From Fimenecus sp045613065 (GTDB lineage Bacteria; Bacillota; Clostridia; Oscillospirales; Acutalibacteraceae): a stretch of DNA of 32,493 bases. The stretch spans positions 1 through 32,493 of the forward strand of contig JAZLAH010000052.1 of the NCBI GenBank assembly GCA_045613065.1, read 5' to 3'. A program made the position numbers and the translations under genes. The notes beneath the pieces were generated by a model, which was not told the origin of the DNA, made no database searches, and saw only the letters and a list, made by a program, of their open reading frames with translations. Below, piece after piece: positions 17,082 to 26,250 of this stretch (position 1 is its first letter; the number at the start of each line of letters is the position of its first letter).

Positions 17082-18320
17082 TTAATAATCAGTAACTCTA
17101 ATAAGTGATTTAATACTGATTGAAGAAATACTGTTAAGCTTTTCTGTAAGCTCACTTTCTGCCATAGCACCTGTTACAAAAGCAAGTTCATTTGATTTAC
17201 AACCTGCAAACTCAAGCACCTGTACCTTACCAATTGTTGCAACAACATCCTGTAAAGCATTTGCCTTATCTGTAACTTCAGCACGGATATAAAGAGGATT
17301 AACCGCTGATTTATAATCAACAACATAGTTTTCCTCTGCTTCACTCCAGCCAAGTGGCTTCTTTCTGTCCATATTTCTTGCACAATCGATAACGTCAGCA
17401 ACAACTGCAGAAGCAGTAGGCAATTTACCTGCACCTTTACCATAGAATACAACATCACCTGTTGCGTCACCACGAACAAGAATAGCATTGAAAACATCGT
17501 TAACCGATGCCAACTGACTGCCATTCATAACGATTGCAGGAGATACGATAGCAAAAATCTTTCCGTCGTCCATTCTCTTTGCACGACCTAAAAGTTTAAT
17601 TACACCACCAAATGCGCCGATATATGCAACGTCATCAAGAGTAATCTTTGTAATTCCTTCTGTATATACAGAATCAGGATAAACGTGTTTGCCAAAGCAA
17701 AGTGAAGCAAGAATACAGATTTTTCTACAAGCATCATGACCTTCAACGTCTGCTGTAGGGTCTTTTTCTGCATAGCCATTATCCTGAGCAAGTTTTAACG
17801 CATCTTCAAAACTCATATTCTTTTCAATCATCATTGTAAGAATAAAGTTTGTTGTACCGTTTAAAATACCTGCAATTTCATCAATTTCATTTGCTGCAAG
17901 GCACTGTGAAATAGGACGGATAATAGGAATACCACCACCAACAGATGCCTCAAACAAGAAATTAACATTATTCTCAGCTGCATACTGTAAAAGTTCACAA
18001 CCTTTTGCTGCAACAAGTTCCTTGTTTGATGTTACAACGCTTTTACCTGCCTTAAGGCAAGATGAAACAAATTCGAAAGCCGGATGAAGTCCACCCATTG
18101 TTTCAACTACAACCTTGACATCATCATCGTTAAGAATTATATTAAAATCCTTTATCATTTTATCCTCGTGAGGGTCTCCTGGGAAATCCCTTAAATCGAG
18201 AATATATTTAACTTCCATTTCTTTTTGTGTGCTTCTTTTTACGATACTATCGTGATTCTTTGTGAGAACTTCAACTACACCTGAACCAACTGTACCATAA
18301 CCCATTACTGCAACATACAT
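17082..18320 (-). CDS. hom: Homoserine dehydrogenase
   Basis: Reduces aspartate semialdehyde to homoserine, the branch to threonine and methionine. 412 residues from ATG 18320: Rossmann loop GYGTVGSGVV, ETMGGLHPAFEFV, TSNKELVA, FEASVGGGIPIIRP, GILNGTTNFILT, KDPTADVEGHDACRK (catalytic region), and a C-terminal ACT domain (about 335-412) for feedback control. A GTG at 18332 would add four residues, but AAGGA sits only one base before it, while it lies 13 bases before ATG 18320, a little long but workable. It precedes lysC by 34 bases. Confidence 0.95.
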   Translation of the reverse strand: MYVAVMGYGTVGSGVVEVLTKNHDSIVKRSTQKEMEVKYILDLRDFPGDPHEDKMIKDFNIILNDDDVKVVVETMGGLHPAFEFVSSCLKAGKSVVTSNKELVAAKGCELLQYAAENNVNFLFEASVGGGIPIIRPISQCLAANEIDEIAGILNGTTNFILTMMIEKNMSFEDALKLAQDNGYAEKDPTADVEGHDACRKICILASLCFGKHVYPDSVYTEGITKITLDDVAYIGAFGGVIKLLGRAKRMDDGKIFAIVSPAIVMNGSQLASVNDVFNAILVRGDATGDVVFYGKGAGKLPTASAVVADVIDCARNMDRKKPLGWSEAEENYVVDYKSAVNPLYIRAEVTDKANALQDVVATIGKVQVLEFAGCKSNELAFVTGAMAESELTEKLNSISSISIKSLIRVTDY

Positions 18321-18397
18321 TAATAATTTCACATCCTTACCGCTGACACCTTCAGCGAAAAAAAGGTATAATCAAGCATTATAAAAATACTTTTACA

Positions 18398-18427
18398 TAT
18401 TCTATCACAATTATTATTATTTATAAA
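18398..18427 (-). promoter_or_regulatory. Possible promoter of hom-lysC
   Basis: TAGAAT at 18398-18403 with an extended -10 (TGA) and TTTATA at 18422-18427, spacer 18. The -35 is weak. The stretch 18333-18562 is very AT-rich and otherwise holds only this and the divergent promoter; I see no structured leader or riboswitch. Confidence 0.35.
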
Positions 18428-18502
18428 GAGGTAATATACAATATTTTTACATTATTTTTTAATGATTTTTTAGAAAAAATTACACAAAATTTAACTTTTT
18501 AA

Positions 18503-18531
18503 TTGATACTTAAGAAAAAATAGTTTATTAT
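18503..18531 (+). promoter_or_regulatory. Promoter of the ytvI-like/PHP phosphatase pair
   Basis: TTGATA at 18503-18508, a 17-base spacer and TATTAT at 18526-18531, 32 bases before the ATG at 18563. Confidence 0.6.
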
Positions 18532-18562
18532 ATTAGTATTATGATTATTTTGGAGAAAATCT

Positions 18563-19714
18563 ATGACAGGAATTGAAAAGAAAAAGAGATTTATTATCAA
18601 TACGGTTTATGCGACAATTCTTATTGCGCTTTTTTATATGTTTTTTAAATATGCACTCGGAACGGTATTTCCTATTATCTGTTCTTTAGTAATTGCAACT
18701 ATTTTACAAAAGCCTGTAAACTTCTTGTGCAAAAAAACTCCGTTAAAGAGGGGAATCATCTCAACTTTTCTTGTTCTTTTAAGTTTTCTTTTTGTGCTTC
18801 TTGTTTTAGGTCTCATAGTTGTATGGCTTGGTTCGGAATTCAAAGGCTTTTTCCGTTATTTTATGATTCAACTTGAAGATATTCCTACACTTATTGAAGA
18901 TGTAAAAAGCTATCTTGCAAATATTCTTGCATTATTGCCTGAAAAAGCAGAAGTAACTGTGCTCAATTTTATCAATGAAAAATTAGATGCATTAACAACA
19001 GCTCCTGAAAAGGTTCTTCCCGAATCATCAGGATTTGATTTTTCATTCCTTTCAACTCCTCTTTTGGGCATCTGGAATACAGCAAAACAAATTCCAACAA
19101 CATTGGTTTCAATTGTTGTTGCGATTGTTTCATGTTGTTTTATGACATCCGATTTTAAGTCTGTAAAAAATCTTATATTAGGCTTTTTTAATGATGAAAG
19201 CAGAGAAAAAATAGTAAGGACAAAAAACCTTCTTATTCCATCACTTGGAAAAATGATAAAAGCATATATTATTATCATTACAATAACTTTCTGCGAATTA
19301 TCATTGGGCTTATCTGTTTTAACTTTCCTTAAAATATACAGTGGAAGCTATATATTTGTTATCGCTGCTCTTACAGCGATTATCGACATTGTGCCTGTTT
19401 TAGGTACAGGTACGGTGCTTATTCCTTGGGCAATATACAACCTTATTTCCGGCAACTATCCACTTGCTGTCGGTTTAGTTGTAATATATGTGTGCATAAC
19501 AGTTATCCGTCAGGTTATTGAGCCTAAACTTGTGGCAGCTCAGTTGGGTATCCCTGCTTTCTTAACCATTGTTTCTATGTTTATTGGCTCACAGATTTTT
19601 GGTGTAATAGGTATTTTTATTCTCCCTATTACAATAGTTATGATTAAACTTTTAAATGACGAAGGTATTATAAATATTTTTCATAAAACAGACGAACAGG
19701 AGGTTGCTAAATGA
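18563..19714 (+). CDS. AI-2E family / YtvI-like membrane protein
   Basis: A 383-residue integral membrane protein with about seven or eight hydrophobic helices and a soluble insert at about 90-160. It carries the family's conserved C-terminal block (DIVPVLGTGTVLIPWAIYNL, then QVIEPKLVAAQLGIP). The superfamily includes transporters and the sporulation-linked Bacillus protein YtvI, to which its length and order are similar; the substrate is unknown. The ribosome site is GGAG before ATG 18563. The last four bases overlap the start of the next gene (ATGA), after an AGGAGG inside this gene, so the two products are made together. Whether it serves sporulation or export of an anion cannot be decided here. 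Confidence 0.88.
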   Translation: MTGIEKKKRFIINTVYATILIALFYMFFKYALGTVFPIICSLVIATILQKPVNFLCKKTPLKRGIISTFLVLLSFLFVLLVLGLIVVWLGSEFKGFFRYFMIQLEDIPTLIEDVKSYLANILALLPEKAEVTVLNFINEKLDALTTAPEKVLPESSGFDFSFLSTPLLGIWNTAKQIPTTLVSIVVAIVSCCFMTSDFKSVKNLILGFFNDESREKIVRTKNLLIPSLGKMIKAYIIIITITFCELSLGLSVLTFLKIYSGSYIFVIAALTAIIDIVPVLGTGTVLIPWAIYNLISGNYPLAVGLVVIYVCITVIRQVIEPKLVAAQLGIPAFLTIVSMFIGSQIFGVIGIFILPITIVMIKLLNDEGIINIFHKTDEQEVAK

Positions 19715-20430
19715 TTGACATCCACAGTCATGTGCTATTTGACATGGATGACGGCGCAGAAGATATTGAAACATCCGTGGAGCTTTGCCGTGATTCATAT
19801 ATGAATGGCTGTGACTCTCTTGTGCTTACTCCTCATTTCTTTGAATATAGCCAGCTTGAAGATTTTATTGAAGAAAGAGATATGAGAATCACTTTACTTC
19901 GTGAAGCATTAGAAAAAGAAAATATCCCTCTTGAGATTCTTCCAGGAGCGGAAGTTTTTCTTTCTGACAGAGTTTTTGGTGCAGACAACCTTGATGAACT
20001 TACAATCAATGGTACAAAATATCTACTATGCGAAATGTCTTTAAATCCTTTTGATACACGCAATGTTACTCGTTGGTTTGATGAACTTATTGATAGAAGT
20101 TATGTGCCTGTTCTTGCTCATCCTGAAAGATATTATGAATTTCATCAAAATTACAACCTGATTGACGAACTTATCAAACGTGGTATTATTTTCCAAGTGA
20201 ACCTTGATAGTCTTATTGGTGAAAATGGTTCTTTGGCACAAGATATGTCAATTGATATGGTTCGAAGAGGCATAGCACAAATAATTTCAAGTGACGCACA
20301 CGACCTTGATTATCGTCACACACGACTTATAGAAAAACTCAACCAACTTCCCGATGCAATTGCAGAAGAACTTGTTGAAAAATGTTTAATTGACAACCCA
20401 AGGAAAATTATAACCAACCAGAATATATAA
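19711..20430 (+). CDS. PHP-domain tyrosine phosphatase (CpsB/YwqE type)
   Basis: A 239-residue manganese-dependent phosphatase of the PHP family that removes phosphate from bacterial tyrosine kinases controlling capsule and exopolysaccharide synthesis. Metal-binding motifs are complete: DIHSHVL near the N-terminus, DMDDGA, TPHFFE, AHPERY, and SSDAHD near the C-terminus. AGGAGG at 19698-19703 and a 4-base overlap with the membrane-protein gene show translational coupling. No cognate tyrosine kinase or capsule operon is in the window, although galU at 8925 makes the UDP-glucose such pathways need. A histidinol-phosphatase role is less likely, given the CpsB-like spacing. Confidence 0.9.
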   Translation: MIDIHSHVLFDMDDGAEDIETSVELCRDSYMNGCDSLVLTPHFFEYSQLEDFIEERDMRITLLREALEKENIPLEILPGAEVFLSDRVFGADNLDELTINGTKYLLCEMSLNPFDTRNVTRWFDELIDRSYVPVLAHPERYYEFHQNYNLIDELIKRGIIFQVNLDSLIGENGSLAQDMSIDMVRRGIAQIISSDAHDLDYRHTRLIEKLNQLPDAIAEELVEKCLIDNPRKIITNQNI

Positions 20431-20470
20431 AAAATAACGGCAGTTTACAAACAAACTGCCGTTATTTTTT
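20431..20470. terminator. Bidirectional terminator between convergent genes
   Basis: A 16-bp perfect stem (20431-20446 with 20453-20468), a 6-base loop, and T-runs on both strands. It directly follows the PHP phosphatase stop and lies nine bases beyond the minus-strand dockerin gene's stop, so it serves both. Confidence 0.95.
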
Positions 20471-20479
20471 ATTTATAAC

Positions 20480-20824
20480 TTACTTTGCAATGTCGCCCCA
20501 AGAAATGCTGTCGTTACCGCCACCATTACCAATACCTGGAGGTGTTGATGTTGTCATTTCTTCTACAGGAATCAATTCTGCAACAACCTGTAAAATTTTA
20601 CGAGCATCAATTGCAGAAACTTTTCCGTCTTTATTATAGTCAGCTCTCTTCTGTTGATCTGCAGTAAGAGTTCTTAATCCTGCTGATGCCTGTAATACGA
20701 GAAGAGCATCTGCCGCTGCAACCTTACCATCGCCATTCACATCACCCAACTTTGCTGCGAATGCAACAACTGAAAGTGAAAATACCATAACAGCAACTAA
20801 AACCAATGAGATAATTTTCTTCAT
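20480..20824 (-). CDS. Secreted dockerin-only mini-protein
   Basis: 114 residues: signal peptide (MKKIISLVLVAVMVFSLSVV, cleavage near AFA at 23), then one dockerin at about 27-88 with both calcium loops intact (GDVNGDGKVAAADALLVL and ADYNKDGKVSAIDARKIL), then a short Pro/Gly-rich tail (TSTPPGIGNGGG...). No catalytic or binding module is attached. ATG 20824 follows AAAGGAG, and a strong promoter lies just upstream. The signal peptide and dockerin resemble those of the protein at 9856-10782, with a 33-base identical stretch. It could act as a competitor or adaptor for cohesin sites, or be the remnant of a larger enzyme; the complete promoter, start and terminator favour a working gene. Confidence 0.88.
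   Translation of the reverse strand: MKKIISLVLVAVMVFSLSVVAFAAKLGDVNGDGKVAAADALLVLQASAGLRTLTADQQKRADYNKDGKVSAIDARKILQVVAELIPVEEMTTSTPPGIGNGGGNDSISWGDIAK
20578..20610 (-). repeat. 33-bp segment identical to 10632-10664
   Basis: Second copy of the exact 33-base repeat, here in the second dockerin repeat (DARKILQVVA). In the other gene the identical bases lie in the first dockerin repeat. Confidence 0.9.
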
Positions 20825-20860
20825 ATTATTTTCTCCTTTTCATAATAGTCTTATAGTGTA

Positions 20861-20889
20861 ATTAAATCATATTATTAGACATTTGTCAA
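20861..20889 (-). promoter_or_regulatory. Promoter of the dockerin mini-protein
   Basis: TTGACA at 20884-20889, a 17-base spacer and TTTAAT at 20861-20866 with an extended -10 (TGA). It lies in the short gap after the hydrolase gene, so the mini-protein can be expressed on its own. Confidence 0.75.
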
Positions 20890-20902
20890 GCAATGATAAA
20901 CC

Positions 20903-21805
20903 TCATCTTTTGACAATTCTTTCCTTAAAAAACTTCGCTATTTCCTCATTTGCCTTATCACCATAGACAGAAAATGGGTCAACAACGTTGAATACATGCT
21001 GAAGACTTTTTCCATCAAGTTTCTCTGTAAAATCACTGAAACTATATTCCACACCAATATTATTAAAGATTTCCTTTAATCTATATACCTGTGTTCTTAA
21101 AAAGTCACCTGATGAGGTAAGAATATAAAAAGGTGGGAATTTCTTGGATGCAATTCTATTTACATCAAGATATTTTCTATATGGACTTTTACGAGGTTTA
21201 TTACCCAATAGAATAGGTACATTCACGTTCATAAGGAAATTACGACTTAACAAATCAACTGCAGGACAAATTGCCGCAACGGCTTTGAAATCATATCCTA
21301 TGTAATCAACACCAAAATCTTTTTGCATATCTTTATTAAGGTTTACTGCAGTTGTTACACAAGCAAAATGTCCACCTGCCGAATCACCTGCAAGGAAAAT
21401 ATTTTCCATATCAGCAGGGTAGTCCTTAAGGTTTTTACCAAGCCATTTTAACGCTGCAAAAATATCACGAATCTGGTCATCAAAAAGAACATCACCTGCA
21501 AGACGATAGTTTATTGATGCCACAAGAAAACCTTTCTGTGCAAGTTTTAAGCAAAAATACTTGTTGATTTCTTTATATCCATACATCCATCCACCACCGT
21601 GAATATCAATTATTACAGGAAGTTTCTCTGTTGTACCTTGTGGATAATAAATATCAAGAAGGTGTGCTTTTTGCCCATCGTTAATATATGGAATATCGAG
21701 AAATTGCTTAAGTCCATCAGGCTCTGTCTGTGACGCAATTCTCTTGGCATCCATTTTTTCTGTGTTTTTCCAATTAGCTTTTAAAATAGATTTTAAGATA
21801 TACAT
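20903..21805 (-). CDS. Alpha/beta hydrolase, esterase/lipase (HSL-like)
   Basis: A 300-residue alpha/beta-fold hydrolase of the hormone-sensitive-lipase/carboxylesterase type. It has the oxyanion motif IDIHGGGWMYG near 67-77, the nucleophile elbow FLAGDSAGGHFA near 135-146 with the catalytic serine, a probable acid in LTSSGDFLR, and a histidine in SLQHVFNV near the end. There is no signal peptide, so it is probably cytosolic. ATG 21805 follows AAGGGAG. It trails recG by 45 bases, probably in the same transcript. The substrate is unknown; short-chain esters or polysaccharide-linked acetyl groups are typical for the family. Confidence 0.88.
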   Translation of the reverse strand: MYILKSILKANWKNTEKMDAKRIASQTEPDGLKQFLDIPYINDGQKAHLLDIYYPQGTTEKLPVIIDIHGGGWMYGYKEINKYFCLKLAQKGFLVASINYRLAGDVLFDDQIRDIFAALKWLGKNLKDYPADMENIFLAGDSAGGHFACVTTAVNLNKDMQKDFGVDYIGYDFKAVAAICPAVDLLSRNFLMNVNVPILLGNKPRKSPYRKYLDVNRIASKKFPPFYILTSSGDFLRTQVYRLKEIFNNIGVEYSFSDFTEKLDGKSLQHVFNVVDPFSVYGDKANEEIAKFFKERIVKR

Positions 21806-21850
21806 TGTAATTCTCCCTTAAAATTATGGACAATATTTTTGCGAACATTA

Positions 21851-23899
21851 CTAAATTGTATTTGCAGTGTTAGATACTTGTAAGCTACTGATTTTTTTGT
21901 TCACAAGTTTTGCAATCTGCATATATTCAGCTTTTTCAAAGCTATTTTCTTCCATTATTTCTCTCGCAAGCTCTTGAGTCTGCATAAGAATTTTTGTATC
22001 TGTCATAATATCAGCAATTCTCAGCTTTGGAAGTCCATGCTGACGAGTACCAAAGAAATCACCAGGTCCTCTCAACTTTAAATCCTCATCAGCAATTTTA
22101 AATCCATCAGTAGTGTCGCACATTATCTTCATTCTTGCTGTTGCCTCATCACCTGTAGCATCTGTCACAAGAATACAATGTGATTTTGCCTTTCCTCTAC
22201 CAACTCGTCCTCTGAGCTGATGAAGTTGTGACAAACCAAATCGTTCTGCATTTTCGATTATCATAATAACTGCATTCGGCACATCAACGCCAACCTCAAT
22301 AACGACTGTGGATATAAGCAACTGCGTTTCACCACTTTTGAACTTCATCATTACTTCGTCTTTTTTCTTTGGCGTCATTTTCCCGTGAAGCAAATCAAGT
22401 TTATAGCCATTAAACGGCACCTGTGCTTTTTCATAGTACTCTTCAGCGGAAATAACGCCTTGAATCAGTTCGCTTTCTTCTACAAGAGGGCAAACAATAT
22501 ATGCCTGATAACCCATATCAAGATGTTTTCGCACGAATTCAAACATTGAACCTCTTTTATTTGTCCTTACAGCATACGTATCAATTTTTTGTCTTCCCGG
22601 TGGTAATTCGTCAAGAATTGAAACCTTCAAATCTCCAAAGAAAATCAATGCTAATGTTCTTGGAATAGGCGTTGCCGACATAACGTAAACATGAGGATTA
22701 TCACCTTTACTGCAAAGACCTGTCCTTTGTTTGACTCCAAAACGGTGTTGCTCATCAGTAATAACAAGTCCTAATTTTACAAACTCAACATCTTCCTGAA
22801 TAATAGCATGAGTTCCGATAATAAAGTCTATTTCGCCCTTTTTAAGTCTTTCCTTAATTTCTTTCTTATCTTTTGCCTTTGTACTACCGACAAGCAATTC
22901 ACATTTTATTCCCGTATCCTTAAAAAGCTTTGTGAATGTTTCAAAATGCTGTGTTGCCAACACTTCCGTTGGTGCCATCAAAGCTGATTGCATACCATTT
23001 TTTGATGCAGTATAAACTATCGCAGCAGCAACTGCTGTTTTACCACTACCAACATCACCCTGTAAGAGTCTATTCATCTGCTTACCACTTTGCATATCCA
23101 AAACAGCTTCTTCTACTGCTCGTTTTTGAGCATTTGTAGGATTAAAAGGTAAGATGCTGAAAAATTCTTCTGTATAATTTTTCTTTATAATATTTTTTGT
23201 TATTATTTCCGTATTTTCGTTTTTCAAACAGAGCAGACTTAACTGCAAAATGAACAATTCATCAAAAATTAATCTGTCTCTTACTTGTTGTAAATCCTCA
23301 TCATTTTCAGGAAAATGAATATTTCTTATAGCTGTATCAAGAGGAACAAGATTATATCGTTCAAGAATACTCTGTGGCAGATATTCAGGAACTGCATCAA
23401 TATTTTCTAATGCGTTCTGTACTGCAGACTGAATATTTCTTGAAGTCAAATTCTTATTTTGAGGATAAATAGGACGAATGTCCATTTTCTGTGATGCCTT
23501 AATGAACATTGGTGAAATCATTTCACGAGCAGAAAATTTACCAAGAGTCATTTTCCCGTAAAAAAGATATTCCTCGCCACTTTTTAACATTTTATCAATA
23601 TATTTATTATTGAAAAATGTTGCTGTAAAAACGTCGTCACCATCTGTTATGGTCGCCTTTGCAATAAGCATACCACCTCTGACACGTTCATTTTTCACAG
23701 GAAACATTACAGTCCCTTTTATACATACACTTTCACCTATAATGCATTGAGAAATAGGTATTATCTTGCTCCAATCTTCATAAGCACGAGGATAAAAACG
23801 AAGAAGTTCTCCGACAGTTGACACACCAATAGAACGAAACGCCGTTGCACGGGCTTCGCCGACACCTTTGATGTTCTTAATGTCATCGGAGAACCTCAT
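21851..23899 (-). CDS. recG: ATP-dependent DNA helicase RecG
   Basis: A branch-migration helicase that remodels stalled replication forks and Holliday junctions. 682 residues, standard length. An N-terminal wedge/OB region (about 1-190) is followed by two RecA-like lobes: Walker A LLQGDVGSGKTAVA near 280, the DEQH box ITDEQHRFGVKQR near 380, MSATPIPRTLAL, and motif VI QLHQLRGRVGRG. The C-terminal region has the RecG-specific LRGPGDFFGTRQHG. ATG 23899 has AGGGTG upstream, 28 bases after the binding-lipoprotein gene. Confidence 0.97.
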   Translation of the reverse strand: MRFSDDIKNIKGVGEARATAFRSIGVSTVGELLRFYPRAYEDWSKIIPISQCIIGESVCIKGTVMFPVKNERVRGGMLIAKATITDGDDVFTATFFNNKYIDKMLKSGEEYLFYGKMTLGKFSAREMISPMFIKASQKMDIRPIYPQNKNLTSRNIQSAVQNALENIDAVPEYLPQSILERYNLVPLDTAIRNIHFPENDEDLQQVRDRLIFDELFILQLSLLCLKNENTEIITKNIIKKNYTEEFFSILPFNPTNAQKRAVEEAVLDMQSGKQMNRLLQGDVGSGKTAVAAAIVYTASKNGMQSALMAPTEVLATQHFETFTKLFKDTGIKCELLVGSTKAKDKKEIKERLKKGEIDFIIGTHAIIQEDVEFVKLGLVITDEQHRFGVKQRTGLCSKGDNPHVYVMSATPIPRTLALIFFGDLKVSILDELPPGRQKIDTYAVRTNKRGSMFEFVRKHLDMGYQAYIVCPLVEESELIQGVISAEEYYEKAQVPFNGYKLDLLHGKMTPKKKDEVMMKFKSGETQLLISTVVIEVGVDVPNAVIMIIENAERFGLSQLHQLRGRVGRGKAKSHCILVTDATGDEATARMKIMCDTTDGFKIADEDLKLRGPGDFFGTRQHGLPKLRIADIMTDTKILMQTQELAREIMEENSFEKAEYMQIAKLVNKKISSLQVSNTANTI

Positions 23900-23927
23900 A
23901 AATTTTCACCCTATAAGTTTTTTTAAC

Positions 23928-25424
23928 TTACATTCCACCATACAAATTATATGGCATTTGTTTTAAATTTAATTTTACATCATCTGATGTAGCTACAAAA
24001 CCTTTTTTGAAAACAACAGGCACAAATGGATAATATTCAATAAATATTTCATAATATTCCTCTGCAGTAATTTCTCCTGCACGATATCTAAAATATTCTG
24101 TGGCAACAAGTTCGTTTGTGTTAATTCCTGACGAAAGCATATTGTCTTCACGGAAAAACCCACTAATATCCATTGTGTTATCAAGTTTTACTTCACCAAG
24201 GTACATATCAAAGTTGCCTGACTCTATTCGCTGTTTATATTCACCATAAGAAACAGGCTGAACTTTCACCAAAAATCCACATTCATTTAAAGAGTCTGCA
24301 ATACTATATGCTGCTGCAACCCTAAATTTGTTATCTTTATTTACCATAAGATATAAAGATAGGGTATACGCACCATTTGTTTTTGTCTTGCCGGAATATC
24401 TTGTATATCCACATCTATCAATAATGTCATTGGCAAGGTTAATATCACCTTCAGTTTTGATTTCTGTAATCTGACCTGCAAGGTCACTTTCAGGATTAAC
24501 AGGCAATTTCATGGCAGTAGCATGACCCTGATAAGAAGATAATACAAGTTTTTCACTATCTATTTTTGCTGCAATAGCATTTCGTATATAATTATTCAAT
24601 GCACCTCTTGACCTGTTAAGTCCAAGATACACCATATTATTCAACAAAACATCTCTCGTTGTTCCCGCAACAGCAGAATACTCACAATTTGACAAATCAT
24701 TGAAATACACATCTGTTTCACCAATATTAAATGCATTTTCAGCACTATCATTTGTACCAATAGGGGAGAGGACTATTCTTTTTTGCTTGTTAAACACACT
24801 GATGAGTTTTCCTTTTGAATAATAGTAATCTCCACTGCCTTTTGGTACTGATGTCTGTTTATCTGCCGTACCAACTTTTACAATAGGGAAATCAAGTTTT
24901 CCTGCTACATATATATCTTTATAATCAAGAATGAAATCCACAGCATACTGTCCAACAGCCTCAGCAGAAACAACACTTTTAAGTGTTGTGCTCCAACTAT
25001 GAGACGCTTTTGCCATATTAAACGAATAAACAACATCTTCTGCCGTTATTTCACTTGAACCACGACATGAAACTCCGTGTCGCAATCTTACCGTTGCCAC
25101 ATTATCAATTATATTAATCGTTTCAGCAATAACAGGTGATACCGTGTATGAGTTATCGGTTGAATACAATGGTTCAAACATCAGTTTACTCAAATAGAGA
25201 TTTTCATAACTCTTAGCAAAAAACGGATTAAGACCATCTGTTTCGTTATATGGGAGAACAACTTTTCCATCACCCATTTTATTTGCTTTTTCAGTAGTTG
25301 TTTCAACATCAACTACATCTTCGACAGGTACTGTTGTTTCTTCAGGTTCTTTTTCTCCTGTACAAGCAGAAAAAAGTATGCAAAGGCATAAAAGCAATGA
25401 AATTATTTTTGTTATTTTTTTCAT
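23928..25424 (-). CDS. Oligopeptide-type solute-binding lipoprotein (family 5)
   Basis: A 498-residue extracellular lipoprotein: signal peptide with lipobox LFSAC (lipidated Cys21), a Thr/Glu-rich linker, then a DppA/OppA-like fold. Family hallmarks are NPFFAKSYENLYLSKLMFEPLY, VRLRHGVSCRGSSEITAEDVVYSF and the middle domain with YLGLNRSRGALNN. Such proteins deliver peptides or nickel to ABC importers, but no permease or ATPase genes are nearby, so it is an orphan here. ATG 25424 follows GAGGTGAG and sits four bases after the ymdB stop, so the two are cotranscribed. It may use a permease encoded elsewhere or act as a sensor. Confidence 0.9.
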   Translation of the reverse strand: MKKITKIISLLLCLCILFSACTGEKEPEETTVPVEDVVDVETTTEKANKMGDGKVVLPYNETDGLNPFFAKSYENLYLSKLMFEPLYSTDNSYTVSPVIAETINIIDNVATVRLRHGVSCRGSSEITAEDVVYSFNMAKASHSWSTTLKSVVSAEAVGQYAVDFILDYKDIYVAGKLDFPIVKVGTADKQTSVPKGSGDYYYSKGKLISVFNKQKRIVLSPIGTNDSAENAFNIGETDVYFNDLSNCEYSAVAGTTRDVLLNNMVYLGLNRSRGALNNYIRNAIAAKIDSEKLVLSSYQGHATAMKLPVNPESDLAGQITEIKTEGDINLANDIIDRCGYTRYSGKTKTNGAYTLSLYLMVNKDNKFRVAAAYSIADSLNECGFLVKVQPVSYGEYKQRIESGNFDMYLGEVKLDNTMDISGFFREDNMLSSGINTNELVATEYFRYRAGEITAEEYYEIFIEYYPFVPVVFKKGFVATSDDVKLNLKQMPYNLYGGM

Positions 25425-25428
25425 TTGC

Positions 25429-26214
25429 TCACCTCACAGTAACTGCACTTATTTCAACTGTTTTTCCACTATCCTTATCAACAGTAAATACACAACCCTG
25501 CATAAAACAAGGTGTATCTGCAGTTTCAAACATTGTTGAAAATCCTTTTCTAAACCTATCTATAATTATTTCTTTCTTTACTCCTAATACAGACTCTTCA
25601 GGACCAGTCATACCTAAATCAGTAATGTATCCTGCACCATCTGCAAGAATCTGAGCATCGGATGTCTGAACATGAGTATGTGTACCAAAAACACCACTCA
25701 CTCTTCCATCAAGAAAATATCCTAAAGCTTTCTTTTCTGCAGTTGCTTCAGCATGAAAGTCTACAAAAATAATACTTGTTTCTTTCTTCAATATTTCAAT
25801 AATCTTTTCAGCTGTTTCAAAAGGGTCTGTGTGTCCTTCAAGCCATACTCTACCAAGAAGGTTAATTACACCAATTCTATAAGCACCTTTATCAATTATT
25901 CCAAAACCTTTTCCCCAGACTCCTTCACCGAAGTTTGCAGGACGAATAACATTTTCTGCATGGTCAAGATATTCATAAATTTCTCTTCTTTTAAGAGAAT
26001 GATTTCCTCCTGTAATCAAATCTGCACCACTTGTAAAAATATGTTCACAAGAATTTGGCAACATGCCGTTACCAACAGCAGAATTTTCACCATTTACAAT
26101 ACATACATCAATATTATTTTTTTGTTTGAATTCAGGAAGTTTTTTGCGTAAGAAATCACAGCCTGGTTGAGCAACAACATCTCCTACACATAAAATTTTA
26201 ATTTTGCGTGACAT
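25429..26214 (-). CDS. ymdB: YmdB-family metallophosphoesterase
   Basis: A 261-residue calcineurin-like phosphoesterase. Bacillus YmdB hydrolyses 2',3'-cyclic nucleotides and affects biofilm and motility decisions. All metal ligands are visible: the Asp in LCVGDVV, NGENSA, GGNHSLK, DFHAEATAEK and GTHTHVQT. ATG 26214 is preferred over GTG 26220 because GGTG lies at good spacing before it. It follows rny, the conserved neighbour in Firmicutes; both proteins handle RNA-derived cyclic phosphates or RNA decay, so a shared role is plausible. Confidence 0.93.
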   Translation of the reverse strand: MSRKIKILCVGDVVAQPGCDFLRKKLPEFKQKNNIDVCIVNGENSAVGNGMLPNSCEHIFTSGADLITGGNHSLKRREIYEYLDHAENVIRPANFGEGVWGKGFGIIDKGAYRIGVINLLGRVWLEGHTDPFETAEKIIEILKKETSIIFVDFHAEATAEKKALGYFLDGRVSGVFGTHTHVQTSDAQILADGAGYITDLGMTGPEESVLGVKKEIIIDRFRKGFSTMFETADTPCFMQGCVFTVDKDSGKTVEISAVTVR

Positions 26215-26250
26215 AAGCACACCGTTTCTATATATAGATTTAATTTATTT

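Noticed and set aside
18333..18500. A possible lysine riboswitch or T-box ahead of hom-lysC.
   Set aside because: Only a 6-bp hairpin (18341-18357) and AT-rich DNA are present; there is no T-box motif and no room for the lysine riboswitch fold after the likely promoter.
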